From Clostridia bacterium (GTDB lineage Bacteria > Bacillota > Clostridia > TANB77 > CAG-508): a stretch of DNA of 35,382 nucleotides. A program made the position numbers and the translations under genes. This document shows, one piece after another, positions 1-6,840 of the stretch (its first letter is position 1; every line of letters starts with the position of its first letter). Where the stretch lies: contig JAFXMI010000035.1 in NCBI GenBank assembly GCA_017530505.1, positions 1 to 35,382 on the forward strand, in the 5' to 3' direction. A model generated the notes under the pieces. That model searched no databases. It was not told where the DNA came from and saw nothing but the letters and a program-made list of their open reading frames with translations.

Positions 1-137
1 AGCGTATCGCCCTGATACTCACGTTTTTCTTCCGCGAAATTGAAAGTCGGCAACGCTATCTCCTTGCCGGCAATAAGCGCCTTGAGGTCCTCTTCGAGTT
101 GCTTGAGATCAATGGCATAAACGGATTGATATTTCGG
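1..137 (-). CDS. Nucleoside (uridine-type) kinase fragment at contig end, probably foreign
   Basis: The minus strand is open in one frame across the first ~137 bases and reads YAIDLKQLEEDLKALIAG, then KEIALPTFNF and KREYQGDT. This resembles the C-terminal part of the PRK/uridine-kinase domain of TGS-domain nucleoside kinases, where an alcohol-binding loop with LPTFNF and KREY is typical. Both ends are missing. The stretch is about half G+C and uses GC-rich codons (CTC, GCC, GGC, GCG), unlike everything that follows, and the composition switches abruptly near 137-141. I infer a chimeric contig end or read-through from another genome rather than a native gene. The family call rests on remembered motifs only. 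Confidence 0.4.
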
Positions 138-572
138 AAATAAAAGATAATTTATTATTATATAAAGATATTAATAAAGAAGATAAAATTAAAATCATAG
201 AACATATAGAAGTAAGTGATTTGACAAATAAAACTCTGATCAATCTAATATTACAAGAAATTATATCTATAACAGATATATCTATAAATAAGAGAATTCT
301 AGAAGATGAAAGTATTCAAATCAATGATAGATTGGAGTTGTTGAAACAACTATTAAATAATATTGAAGAAAGAGAACAGGTAACACAATACATACATTTA
401 ATAAAAAATGGATATGAAGATATTAATACAAGTAAAAATGCTTGTAATATATCAAATAATAAGAAAAATTGGGAAATGTGTAAAGTACTAAAAGAAAAAA
501 ATTATATATCATCATTTAAAGCACGGAAAAAAGAACAATATTATTTTATATAATAAAGTTAATAGAGAATAG
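137..572 (+). CDS. Unknown protein, 5'-truncated by the contig junction, with an in-frame CGG near its end
   Basis: The frame is open from the composition junction, upstream of the TTG at 221, so the real start is probably lost. The product is rich in Ile, Asn, Lys and Glu, largely helical, with a C-terminal segment WEMCKVLKEKNYISSFKA that looks like a small helix-rich domain. I do not recognise the family. Codon 524-526 is an in-frame CGG. Ordinary reading gives RKKEQYYFI and stops at 553. If the C at 524 is skipped, as at the five clear sites in this window, the end becomes GKKNNIILYNKVNRE and stops at 572, which looks at least as protein-like. It lies in the same mobile-element region as the DUF6809-like gene. 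Confidence 0.4.
524..527 (+). other. Predicted +1 frameshift site (CGGA), unverified
   Basis: This is an in-frame CGG followed by A, identical in form to the five sites where protein homology proves a frame change. The protein family here is unknown, so homology cannot decide which frame is used downstream. Confidence 0.35.
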
Positions 573-740
573 CACATAATATAAGTTTACTAGTGAATTA
601 AAGGTAATATGATTCTTAATTGAGAACTTGAGTCATAAAAATGCTCTCTCCAATTCATTAATAAAATTTCAGAAAGGGCGCTGACAAATTAAATAGATCA
701 CGTTATACTACTAGTAAATTTATATTTGAAGGTAGTGGAA

Positions 741-1049
741 ATGGAGAATGAACAAAGTATTTTAAATCAATTATTTGTTAGTAAAGAAGAAAATATTTGT
801 GCTTTAAATGAGTATGATAAGAAAAGGATTAAAGAACTGACAAAAGATAATGATACTTATCAAATGCTTTTAGATAAGCTAGAAGATTTATCTAATGATG
901 ATATATTAAAATCTAAAGTAAAAGACAGTTTAGAAAGTTATATTGATAAAGTAAATGTAATAGGCTCTTATGAAAATGAAAAGTTCTATAAGATTGGATT
1001 TGCAGATGCAATGAATTTAGTGTTTGAATGTATTAAACGAGAAATGTAA
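741..1049 (+). CDS. DUF6809-like small protein of the mobile element
   Basis: A 102-aa charged, helical protein beginning MENEQSILNQLF and ending FYKIGFADAMNLVFECIKREM. The pattern of a short N-terminal 'ILxxLF' helix, a charged middle and a C-terminal 'FxxGFxxAmxLvfE' helix matches my memory of DUF6809 proteins, which often accompany serine-recombinase elements in Clostridia. Function is unknown. An in-frame TTG at 726 would add MKVVE, but the ATG at 741 has the purine-rich AAGGTAG just upstream (729-735), so I choose it. The next feature downstream is the tandem repeat array. I am fairly sure it is a gene and less sure of the family. Confidence 0.55.
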   Translation: MENEQSILNQLFVSKEENICALNEYDKKRIKELTKDNDTYQMLLDKLEDLSNDDILKSKVKDSLESYIDKVNVIGSYENEKFYKIGFADAMNLVFECIKREM

Positions 1050-1134
1050 TATAAAGTATTTTTTATTGTATAAGCATATGGAAGTGACCATATGTTTATT
1101 TTTTTTATTAAAATTTTAAATCTTTTTCATTTTA

Positions 1135-1439
1135 CCCGTCATATTTTTGAATTTAAAGTGCTGTTAAGGTTAGAAAGAAAAATTTTTTTCATTTTGCCCA
1201 TAACGTTTTTGATTTTGAATCGCTGTTAATAGTAGAAGGGAAAAAAATTTAAATTTGCCCGTAAGATTTTTAGATTTGAATCGCTGTTTATATTAGAAAG
1301 AATAATTTTTTAAAATTTGCCCATAACTTTTTTCAATTTTAACTGCTGTTAATATTAAAAGAAAAAATTTTAATGTTGCCCAAAAAATTTTTAATTTTCA
1401 ATTGCTGTTAATAGTAGAGAGATAAAAATTTTGAAAATC
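1135..1439 (+). repeat. Five degenerate ~61-bp tandem repeats
   Basis: Units start at about 1135, 1197, 1258, 1320 and 1379, with lengths 62, 61, 62, 59 and ~61. Each begins CCC(A/G)TAA or a variant, runs through T-rich sequence, has a conserved core near GCTGTTAATA-TAGAA, and closes with an A/T run and a G. The core CTGTT starts at 1161, 1223, 1284, 1346 and 1405, which keeps it on roughly the same helical face (about six turns). The units are too diverged and too contiguous for CRISPR, and no ORF uses them. They lie between the DUF6809-like gene and the recombinase module, so a protein-binding array (transfer, replication or recombination control) is possible. Confidence 0.8.
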
Positions 1440-1461
1440 GGGACAATTTTAAAATTTCTTA

Positions 1462-1514
1462 CCTATATGTATAGGCAAAATTGCACATTGACAAATACAC
1501 TTGGTTTTAAGTGT
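1462..1514 (+). promoter_or_regulatory. Cluster of palindromes before the recombinase module
   Basis: Three palindromes occur within ~50 bases: CCTATA-TG-TATAGG (1462-1475, perfect arms around a dinucleotide), GCAAAATTGC (1475-1484) and ACACTT-GGTTTT-AAGTGT (1497-1514). A TTGACA sits at 1488-1493 but no good -10 follows at 17 bp. The arrangement suggests an operator or a recombinase-binding site controlling the small ORF and recombinase downstream. Function is inferred only from position. Confidence 0.4.
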
Positions 1515-1570
1515 CATAGTAAGCCATTTTCTTTAATATTCTGTATTAAGTAGAAAGGATCTGAATAAGT

Positions 1571-1717
1571 ATGAATGAGGATAAAAGTAATATCAAAGAT
1601 AGCAAATTAGAGTTTAATACATATTGTATTTTTACAGAAGATAAACAAGATATTGGAAATACGATTGGATTAGTTTTTAAGGATTATTTAGAAAATATAA
1701 AAGTAAAGAATAAGTAA
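1571..1717 (+). CDS. Small mobile-element protein upstream of the recombinase (TnpW-like position)
   Basis: ATG-initiated 48-aa ORF beginning MNEDKSNIKDSKLEFNTYCI, with GNTIGLVFKDYLENIKVKNK at the end; an AAAGGAT element lies upstream at a rather long spacing. A comparably placed 44-aa ORF precedes the second recombinase at 14303. The shared layout, a beta-like segment (KLEFNTYCIF / DFKINVFFNE) followed by an amphipathic helix, recalls the tiny transposon-encoded TnpW proteins found before serine recombinases in Clostridia. That resemblance is weak and positional. A role as an accessory or directionality factor is an inference. Confidence 0.45.
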   Translation: MNEDKSNIKDSKLEFNTYCIFTEDKQDIGNTIGLVFKDYLENIKVKNK

Positions 1718-1792
1718 TTATTCCAAAATGTTTGCAAAATTTTAAAGAGCACGTTACAATTTAAGTGTAGATGATTACGGATAGGAGGTTAA

Positions 1793-3461
1793 ATGCTAGA
1801 TTTAAGAAGTCAAAATTTTAAAGTACGGAATGTATATCAGACTATCTAGAGAAGATGGCGACAAGCAAGAAAGCGAAAGTATCGGTAATCAGAGAAAAAT
1901 TTTGCAAAGATATGTAAAGGAGAATAATCTATGTTTAGTTAAAGAATATGTTGATGATGGTATAAGTGGTACAACTTTTGATAGACCTTCATTTAATGAA
2001 TTATTGCAAGATATAGAAAACAAAACCATTGATATGGTAATTACAAAAGATTTATCAAGACTAGGTAGAGATTATATTAAAACAGGTTTTTATTTAGAGG
2101 ACTATTTTCCGAAAAATAATATTAGGTATGTTGCGATAACAGATGGAATAGATACATATATTGATAGCACAAATAACGATATAACGCCTTTTAAAGCAAT
2201 AATGAATGATATGTATGCTAAAGATATTTCAAAGAAGATTAGAAGCGTTTTAAAGGAAAAACAGAAGCAAGGAGAATATATGTGTAGTATTCCTGCTTAT
2301 GGTTATAAAAGACATTCTACAATTAAAAATAAACTAGTTATTGATGAGCAGGTAATGGATATTGTTGAAAAAATTTTTGATATGTATGCAGATGGACATG
2401 GCAGTAGCGAAATAGTAAACTTTTTGAACAAAAACAAATATCTATCTCCAACAGGTTATAGAAAAACAGGGATTGTGCAAGATGAAAACAAAAAAAATTA
2501 TAATTGGAATGAAGTAACTTTGTGCAATATGCTAAAAAATGAAGTATATATAGGAAATACAGTTCAAAATAAAAGGTCTATAATATCATATAAAGTTAAG
2601 AAATTTAGAACAGTTGATAAAGAAGAACATATAAGAGTTGAAAATACACATGAAGCTATTATTGATAAAGATACATTTGAAAAAGTGCAATGTATCATAG
2701 AAAAAAGAGGAACAAATACAAAACTAAAATATGATTATTTATTACGAGGATTACTTTACTGCTATCATTGCAAAAGAAAACTGCAAATAGTTTTAAAGAA
2801 GAACTCTAAAAGAAACGCAAAATCACATCCATATATAACTTGTAGTGATGCAAAAGAACGTGGATGCTATCCATTAAATATGAATTACGAGAAGTTTGAA
2901 AAACATATTATTTATATTGTAAAAAAGATTGCCCAAATATATGCTGACAAAGAAATCTTTTATTCAATCTATGAAAAATATCAAAATAAAACTCTAGATA
3001 TTCGAGAAGGATATAAGAAAAAAATTGATCAAATTGATAAAGCGATATTTGATATAAATAATAATTTAGACAAGATGTATATGGATAAATTAAGAGGAAT
3101 TTTGCAAGAAGAAGACTATATTAGAGTTTCTCAAAAATTGAACTTAGAAAGAACAAAATTAAATGAACAAAAGCAAGAATTAGAACAGAAATTAATTGGA
3201 ACAGAAGAAAAAATTGAAAGTAAAAATCATACAAAAGAAGAAAAAGAATTAGATGAATTAATAGAAAATTTTTTAAAATTTGAAAAGCCAGATAAAATGT
3301 TTTTATACAGATTAATAAATAAAATTGAAATTGATAAAGACAAAAATATTTACATATATTTTAATTTTTCAAAACTAAATTCTATTAATGAAAATCTAGA
3401 CGAATTTATAAAAATTGAAGAACTAATAAACAATAATAAATTAGAATATAAATGTAGTTAA
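1793..3461 (+). CDS. Large serine recombinase, transposon type, read through a +1 shift at codon 12
   Basis: Serine site-specific recombinase that would excise or integrate the element. If joined it is 555 aa: resolvase domain (YIRLSREDGD with the nucleophilic Ser, SIGNQR, DDGISGTTFDRP, DLSRLGRDYI), recombinase domain (about residues 165-290), zinc ribbon (CYHC then ITC and GC, about 325-360) and a coiled coil with C-terminal domain. The ATG at 1793 follows AGGAGG at 1783 and encodes MLDLRSQNFKV. The next codon is an in-frame CGG (1826) and the zero frame stops seven codons later. Dropping the C gives FKVGMYIRLSRED, exactly the family's N-terminus. An unshifted start at ATG 1830 keeps the catalytic Ser but loses the first beta strand and has no clear ribosome site. 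Confidence 0.9.
1826..1829 (+). other. +1 frameshift site CGGA in recombinase 1
   Basis: GTA-C-GGA-ATG. Removing the C restores V-G-M-Y-I-R-L-S. The P-site codon is GTA (Val) and the zero frame stops at TAG seven codons on. Confidence 0.75.
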
Positions 3462-3489
3462 AATTTGAAATGTTTCGAATGTAAACGGA

Positions 3490-3637
3490 GATTTTGTTAG
3501 AAATATCTAAAAAAATTTTAGAACCAAATTGTGAAAAAATTTTGATTGATATTTCTTTCAAAATCGTAGGAATACCGAGAAACATTGAAAAATTTAACTA
3601 CAGTATATTCAAAGAATTTTGGTTGGAAGTTTTTTAA
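3490..3637 (+). pseudogene. Possible 3' remnant of a plus-strand gene at the element 1 edge
   Basis: After the recombinase stop the plus strand is open to TAA at 3635-3637, ending EKFNYSIFKEFWLEVF. The composition is protein-like but the family is not recognised and there is no start with a ribosome site. It ends immediately before the point where M14 peptidase homology begins on the other strand, so it may be the C-terminal scrap of the gene the element entered. It could equally be chance. Confidence 0.2.
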
Positions 3638-4099
3638 ATCCACACCTGCTATATTAGCTTTCCATCCACTTGGAAAAGGAATACCTGGGTAATTATTTGA
3701 AATTTGTAAAGCTTTTTGATAGCTTTCAGAGTTTTTAGGTATAGCTTCTTGTACTAGATCTACTCCATCAGGGTTTAGCAAAGGAACTATATATAAGCTA
3801 ATTTCATTAAAAAGTATTCTTGGATTATATCCATAAACGGAAAGACCATTTATATAACTATTGCAAAGAACTTCTAAAAATATCATGAGAAGAGGGGTTG
3901 TAATAAATTCATTTGCATGTGTTGAACCAACATACAAAATTTCTTTTGTACCACGACCAAATCGTACAACATGAATTGGTACTCCAAGATTTGATATTCC
4001 TATATTAGATACTTCTAAAAAAGGGTAAATACCTTTAAGATCAGAAATATGTTTTTTTAAAGTTTGAGAAGTATAGGAACTAAGATTAAAAATATCCAT
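3518..4099 (-). pseudogene. Truncated M14-family zinc peptidase (gamma-D-glutamyl-diamino acid endopeptidase type)
   Basis: The minus-strand frame starts at ATG 4099 (AGGTG upstream; a GTG at 4108 overlaps that site). It matches M14 peptidases of the cell-wall DL-endopeptidase type: GTKEILYVGSTHANEF carries the His-x-x-Glu zinc pair, followed by LYIVPLLNPDGVDL and PFPSGWKANIAGVDL. Homology stops after the second GVDL, near 3640. The last ~40 residues do not fit the family, and the third zinc ligand and catalytic Glu of the C-terminal half are missing. The gene therefore looks cut by insertion or deletion next to element 1. An in-frame CGG at 3575-3577 lies in the non-homologous tail, so it cannot be used to judge decoding. 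Confidence 0.75.
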
Positions 4100-4250
4100 A
4101 AAAATCACCTACTTTATATTATGAAAAAAATAAATAAAGGTGAATTGACATAATATTAAAATTATCGTAAAAAAAGAATGGAAAATATCCACTAAAAATA
4201 GAATATGGCGAATATGAATAAATTTGTATATTAATAAAATAAAAAAATAG

Positions 4251-4279
4251 TTGATATTTAAGTAATATTAGTATAAAAT
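4251..4279 (+). promoter_or_regulatory. Sigma-A-type promoter for the 4329 gene cluster
   Basis: TTGATA (4251-4256), a 17-bp spacer, then TAAAAT (4274-4279, within TATAAAAT). It lies about 50 bp before the first start codon of the dgt-rsmA-PBP series. Confidence 0.5.
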
Positions 4280-4328
4280 ATTTTTGTAATAAAAAATGTA
4301 CAAATATTTAGAGGTGTAAAAAGAAGAA

Positions 4329-4631
4329 ATGTTGGTAGAAAGAGATATACAAGTATTAGCAGAAAAGAAAGAATATAGCCAAATTTTTAATTATTTTCAT
4401 GCAGAATATACAGATATGTTAAAAGGTTTTCTACAAAGACATGATATAGAAATCAAGGATACAGACTGTTTAATTAACTATATTTATAAAACTCGTACGT
4501 TTATGCCAAAATATAATCAATATACAATTCCAATTACAAATGGAATGTATAATGAAAATGTACCTGAAGATATGAAAATAGCTTTACTTCTTAATAGTTA
4601 TAGGATAGTAAAAAAAGCTTTTAGTGAATAA
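4329..4631 (+). CDS. Small conserved-looking protein of unknown function
   Basis: A 100-aa protein, MLVERDIQVLAEKKEYSQIF at its start, with no signal peptide or membrane segment and a helical, Tyr-rich middle (CLINYIYKTRTFMPKYNQYT). The ATG has the purine-rich GAGGTG 12-17 bases upstream. It is first in a run of co-directional genes ahead of the dGTPase-like protein, 83 bp away, and may be co-transcribed with it. I do not recognise the family. Composition and codon use match the surrounding chromosomal genes, so I take it as real. Confidence 0.6.
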   Translation: MLVERDIQVLAEKKEYSQIFNYFHAEYTDMLKGFLQRHDIEIKDTDCLINYIYKTRTFMPKYNQYTIPITNGMYNENVPEDMKIALLLNSYRIVKKAFSE

Positions 4632-4714
4632 AAATTTAGAAAAGGATAATAGATATATACGTATTTTTTTTTTTGACAAAATATAAATTAAAGGTATTAG
4701 AGGTAATTATACAG

Positions 4715-5920
4715 ATGAAAAAATTTGAGGAAGTTGCTATAAATACTAATAATCCAAAATGGGATAATAGTATAAAAAGAGAAAAAGCATTATATAATCC
4801 TATTTATGGACAGGTTAATATGAGAACTGAATTTGATAGAGATTATACTAGAACAATAAATTGTAATGCTTATAAAAGATTAAAACATAAAACACAGGTT
4901 TTTTTTGCACCCAAAAATGACCATATTTGTACTAGAATTGAACATGTTAATTTAGTCGAATCTATAAGCCATACAATAGCAAGTTTTTTGGGATTAAATA
5001 CAGATTTAACTAAAGCTATTGCTGTTGGACATGATATAGGACATAGTCCATTTGGTCATCAGGGGGAAGTAATACTATCTAGTATTTCAGAAAGAGAGTA
5101 TAAACAAAAATTTTGGCATGCAAAAAATGGATTACATTTTGTTGATGATTTAGAACTATTAAAAGACTATAATGGAATTAAAAGAAATTTAGATTTAACT
5201 TATGCGGTAAGAGATGGTATAATTGCTCATTCAGGAGAACATGATAGAAGTGGATTAAAACCTAGAAATGAAGCTATTGATTTAAAAAATTTTGATAAAT
5301 CAGGTAAATATAATCCATATACATGGGAAGGCTGTGTAGTAAAAATTGCAGATAATATTTCTTATTTAGGTAGGGACATTGAAGACGCTATTCAAATGAA
5401 TTTATTAACAGAAAAAGATGTTCAAAAATTTGATAAAGTTATTGAAAATATAAAGATAAATAATTCAAATATAATAAACTATTTTGTTGTAGATTTATGT
5501 AAAAATAGCTCAATAGAAGAGGGATTAAAATTTTCTGATGAAGCACAAGAAACAATTTATAGAATTAGAAGTTTTAATAGCGAAAAAATATATAAACATG
5601 AAAAAATTAAGCCTGTAATTAGATACTTTACGGTTTTAATTAATGAAATATTTTATATCTTAAGAAATGTCTATGATGGAAAAAATACTATAAAAAATTT
5701 ACATAAACTTGAAAGATATTATCCAATTTTATCTTCAGAATTTTCAAGTTGGCTTTCAAACTATTGTCTTACAGAAGATAGAAATTCAAAAGAATATGAT
5801 AATAAAATAATTTATGATATCGAAAATTTAGAACATTATAATATGGCGATTGTAGATTACTTATCTGGAATGACAGATTTATATATTGTTCAAATATATA
5901 ATGAATTAATAAATTATTAA
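4715..5920 (+). CDS. dgt: dGTPase-like HD-domain nucleotide triphosphohydrolase
   Basis: Deoxyguanosinetriphosphate triphosphohydrolase family, which hydrolyses dNTP to deoxynucleoside and triphosphate. The HD metal site is visible: RLKHKTQVF near residue 50, the first His in TRIEHVNLV, the HD pair in GHDIGHSPFGH, and the last Asp in VKIADNISYLGRDIEDA. The protein is 401 aa from ATG 4715, preceded by GAGGT at 4700-4704. An upstream in-frame TTG (4673) lies in a T-run and lacks a ribosome site, so I reject it. It is followed after 29 bp by rsmA. It may equally be annotated as a deoxyguanosinetriphosphate triphosphohydrolase-like protein with broader substrate range. Confidence 0.9.
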   Translation: MKKFEEVAINTNNPKWDNSIKREKALYNPIYGQVNMRTEFDRDYTRTINCNAYKRLKHKTQVFFAPKNDHICTRIEHVNLVESISHTIASFLGLNTDLTKAIAVGHDIGHSPFGHQGEVILSSISEREYKQKFWHAKNGLHFVDDLELLKDYNGIKRNLDLTYAVRDGIIAHSGEHDRSGLKPRNEAIDLKNFDKSGKYNPYTWEGCVVKIADNISYLGRDIEDAIQMNLLTEKDVQKFDKVIENIKINNSNIINYFVVDLCKNSSIEEGLKFSDEAQETIYRIRSFNSEKIYKHEKIKPVIRYFTVLINEIFYILRNVYDGKNTIKNLHKLERYYPILSSEFSSWLSNYCLTEDRNSKEYDNKIIYDIENLEHYNMAIVDYLSGMTDLYIVQIYNELINY

Positions 5921-5949
5921 TTCTATTTAAAGAGGATTTTATAATAATA

Positions 5950-6840
5950 ATGAGTTTAATTAATGAAACAAAATTAATAATGAAAAAGTATAATATTACA
6001 GCAAAAAAATCTTTAGGACAAAATTTTTTAATAAATGAAGAAGTTGTTTATGGCATAGTTGAAAAAGCAGAGGTTACAAAAGATGACTTAATAATCGAGA
6101 TTGGACCAGGACTTGGAACTTTAACTACCCTTTTAGTTCAAAAAGCTGGATTTGTTGTAGCAATTGAACTTGATAAAAACATGGTAAATATTTTAACGGA
6201 TAGATTTGCATGCTATGAAAATTTAGAAATATTAAATGAAGATATTTTAAAAATAAACTTAAAAAGTTTAATTAAAGAAAGGCTTTCCAAATATAATTTA
6301 AAAACTGCTAAAGTTGTTGCAAATTTGCCATACTACATCTCAACTCCAATTATAATGAAACTTTTAGAAGATAGGTTAAACATAAATAGTATTACAGTAA
6401 TGGTACAAAAAGAGGTTGCATTTAGATTAGTGGAAAAACCTGGTGGGAAAGAAACAGGAGCAATAACATATAGTATAAATTATTATTCTAAACCAAATAT
6501 TGCTTTTTTTGTTGATAAATCAGATTTTATTCCTGTGCCTGAAGTAGATTCTGCTGTTATAAAATTAAATATATATAGTGAGCCAATAGTTAAAGTTAAA
6601 TCTGAAAAAACAATGTTTAAAGTTATAAAAATAGCATTTATGCAAAAAAGAAAAACTTTGTTAAATAGTTTATATAATGGAAAAATATTTTCAAGTAGAG
6701 AAGAAATTTTGAAAATGTTTAAAAAATTAGGTATAGATGAAAAAGTTCGTGGAGAAAGGTTAACAATAGAAAAATTTGCAGAAATAGCTGATTATATAGA
6801 AAAATACAAGAGTGGTGATAAAAACGAAAAAAAAATTTAA
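5950..6840 (+). CDS. rsmA: 16S rRNA (adenine1518-N6/adenine1519-N6)-dimethyltransferase
   Basis: RsmA/KsgA dimethylates two adjacent adenosines in helix 45 of 16S rRNA using S-adenosylmethionine, late in 30S assembly. The sequence has the family N-terminus KKSLGQNFLIN, SAM motif I IEIGPGLGTLT, the acidic ribose-binding AIELDKNM, motif IV VVANLPYYIS and the C-terminal FMQKRKTLLNSL. The length of 296 aa is normal. GAGGA lies upstream of ATG 5950. The last 29 bases overlap the start of the penicillin-binding protein, so the two are probably translationally coupled. Confidence 0.96.
   Translation: MSLINETKLIMKKYNITAKKSLGQNFLINEEVVYGIVEKAEVTKDDLIIEIGPGLGTLTTLLVQKAGFVVAIELDKNMVNILTDRFACYENLEILNEDILKINLKSLIKERLSKYNLKTAKVVANLPYYISTPIIMKLLEDRLNINSITVMVQKEVAFRLVEKPGGKETGAITYSINYYSKPNIAFFVDKSDFIPVPEVDSAVIKLNIYSEPIVKVKSEKTMFKVIKIAFMQKRKTLLNSLYNGKIFSSREEILKMFKKLGIDEKVRGERLTIEKFAEIADYIEKYKSGDKNEKKI

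Noticed and set aside
1135..1439. CRISPR array
   Set aside because: Units are contiguous, degenerate and about 61 bp with no unique spacers, and no cas gene is present.
3575..3577. In-frame CGG in the truncated M14 gene as another proven shift site
   Set aside because: It lies beyond the point where peptidase homology ends, so neither reading can be judged by homology.
4673..4714. Upstream TTG start for dgt
   Set aside because: It sits in a T-run without a ribosome site, and the added residues are not part of the family; ATG 4715 has GAGGT upstream.
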